Shown here piece by piece: positions 8,353 through 9,336 of a DNA stretch of 9,336 nucleotides (position 1 is its first letter; every line of letters begins with the position of its first letter). The notes beneath the pieces were generated by a model. The model saw only the letters and a program-made list of their open reading frames with translations, was not told where the DNA came from and searched no databases. Position numbers and translations under genes: made by a program. The DNA comes from Bacteroidales bacterium. GTDB taxonomy: Bacteria; Bacteroidota; Bacteroidia; Bacteroidales; UBA932. The DNA lies in contig JABUTP010000036.1 of the NCBI GenBank assembly GCA_021443625.1, forward strand, positions 1-9,336, read 5' to 3'.

Positions 8353-9336
8353 ATGAAAAGATTCAATATACTTTTAGTTTTCTCCGCATTGTTGCTTGGC
8401 TTTGCATCCTGCAATGAAGCCGAGCCCTTTGCGACCGCCGAAGCCGAGGATTATCCGAGGATTCTGGATCCCATATTCCCCGACCGCCAGAACGGCAATC
8501 TCGCGGAGTTCAACACTCACAAAAGAGATGCGAACCTCGAAATGGCGCTTACCGTTACTCCCGCCGCATATACCACAGTGAAATGGTTCATCGACGGCAC
8601 TGAAGTGCACGAGGGGCATTCAATTGACATGAATCTCCCCGCCGGATCTTATGTTCTCCGTATGGAGGCCACAACAATGGCGGGTAAATCGACTTACCGC
8701 GAAGGCATCGTCAACGTTGAACCTCTTGACGACGACCCCTATTCCGAGAAGAAAGGAATTGAGCGAGTCATCGCTCCCGGCTGCCCCGCAGTTCTGATTG
8801 GCTGTAACCTCAACTCCATCACCGGCGTTGTGATAGGAGGCAGAACCATCGGCGCCGGCTCGGAAGACGGCGAATATCTCGGCTACGTCGTTCCCGAGGA
8901 TCTCGAGGAAGGCGAGTACCGCGTGGAACTTGTGGATGCCGAAGGCAACCGCTTCGGGGCCAACAAAGTCACTGTAAGCACCAAGCCCCTGATTGTGGAT
9001 GGCTTCAGCCGCAGCACACCGGGCAGCGAGTGGGTTTTGTCCGGCATCAATCTCGAAACCATCAAGTCATTTGACATCTCGGGCACTGCAATCACCTCGT
9101 TCGTAAGAAAATCCGCCACGGAAATCGTGTTGACCTTCCCCGACCTTGAGGAGGGAGAATACTCCATCAGCGCCCTCGACGCAGACGGATATCCGGCATA
9201 TTTCTATTATGACGGCATGGAGCAGAGCGCTGCCGTTGTAAGTGTCTCGGGCGAGAAGACCCTCTGGGAAGGGCATCACTACGTTTCATGGGTATATGAA
9301 GACGGACACCCCAACAAGGTATTCGGCTTCATATCG
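8353..9336 (+). CDS. SusE-position surface glycan-binding-type lipoprotein with tandem IPT/TIG-like repeats, 3'-truncated
   Basis: An open frame of 328 codons runs from the ATG at 8353 to the window edge without a stop, so the C-terminus is missing. The start MKRFNILL leads a hydrophobic stretch and the lipobox FASC, giving Cys20 as lipidation site. Acidic residues (EAE, AEAEDY) follow soon after the cysteine, compatible with surface export. Residues about 36-123 look like an Ig/PKD-like domain (KWFIDGTEV, LPAGSYVLRMEA). Two related modules follow at about 134-208 and 212-285, resembling IPT/TIG folds. A further domain begins near 298 with GEKTLWEGHHYVSWVYED, likely the carbohydrate-binding C-terminal part. 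Position after susD and this architecture match surface glycan-binding proteins, which hold polysaccharide at the cell surface. No enzyme motif is seen. Binding to beta-glucan is inference. The lipoprotein call is strong; the exact domain families are less sure. Confidence 0.85.
   Translation, partial: MKRFNILLVFSALLLGFASCNEAEPFATAEAEDYPRILDPIFPDRQNGNLAEFNTHKRDANLEMALTVTPAAYTTVKWFIDGTEVHEGHSIDMNLPAGSYVLRMEATTMAGKSTYREGIVNVEPLDDDPYSEKKGIERVIAPGCPAVLIGCNLNSITGVVIGGRTIGAGSEDGEYLGYVVPEDLEEGEYRVELVDAEGNRFGANKVTVSTKPLIVDGFSRSTPGSEWVLSGINLETIKSFDISGTAITSFVRKSATEIVLTFPDLEEGEYSISALDADGYPAYFYYDGMEQSAAVVSVSGEKTLWEGHHYVSWVYEDGHPNKVFGFIS
8752..9207 (+). repeat. Tandem protein-level repeat in the SusE-position lipoprotein
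   Basis: Two consecutive modules (residues about 134-208 and 212-285) align with each other. LIGCNLNSITGVVIGG parallels LSGINLETIKSFDISG, and PEDLEEGEYRVELVDAEGN parallels FPDLEEGEYSISALDADGY. The run DLEEGEY is identical in both copies, while the codons encoding it differ, so the duplication is old or convergent rather than recent. The pattern fits stacked IPT/TIG-like beta-sandwich spacers. Confidence 0.65.

Noticed and set aside
1..9336. A previously undescribed defence, mobile or toxin system
   Set aside because: Every coding stretch is explained by standard PUL families. No integrase, transposase, terminal repeats, tRNA or CRISPR-like repeats were seen.

Overview
The window is a slice of a polysaccharide utilisation locus (PUL) from a member of the Bacteroidota, most likely order Bacteroidales. 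All five genes lie on the + strand: a hybrid two-component sensor/regulator, a GH16 glycoside hydrolase, a SusC-type TonB-dependent transporter, a SusD-type lipoprotein and a SusE-position surface lipoprotein. A SusC/SusD pair next to a hybrid two-component system is diagnostic of this phylum. Start codons lack clear Shine-Dalgarno sequences, and a TAnnTTTG-type -7 element precedes the first structural gene; both fit the phylum. By eye, the coding DNA is G+C-richer than typical Bacteroides, with many CCC, GAC and GGC codons. That hints at a G+C-richer family such as Muribaculaceae or Rikenellaceae, but genus cannot be decided from the sequence.

Layout. Positions 1-2010 hold the C-terminal part of the regulator, whose periplasmic sensor propellers lie upstream of the window. 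Positions 2011-2068 are a 58-base gap with an inverted repeat and a candidate promoter. Positions 2069-3463 encode the GH16 enzyme, 3481-6654 SusC, 6668-8332 SusD, and 8353 to the window end a surface glycan-binding-type lipoprotein that runs off the right edge. The four structural genes are separated by only 17, 13 and 20 bases, so they almost certainly form one operon that continues past 9336. No stretch longer than 300 bases lacks a gene, and no RNA gene, mobile element or CRISPR array was seen.

How it works together (inference from family knowledge). The GH16 enzyme, of the laminarinase/licheninase-like type, would cut a beta-1,3- or mixed-linkage beta-1,3-1,4-glucan at or near the cell surface. 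The SusD and SusE-position lipoproteins would capture glucan, and SusC would import oligosaccharides through the outer membrane using TonB energy. In the periplasm the oligosaccharides would be trimmed by enzymes probably encoded downstream, and would be sensed by the regulator, which activates the operon. The substrate is predicted only from the GH16 type.

This is a recognisable beta-glucan-type PUL, not a new class of system. The points most worth following are the extra C-terminal module on the GH16 enzyme, the tandem repeat in the last lipoprotein, and the compact regulatory gap.
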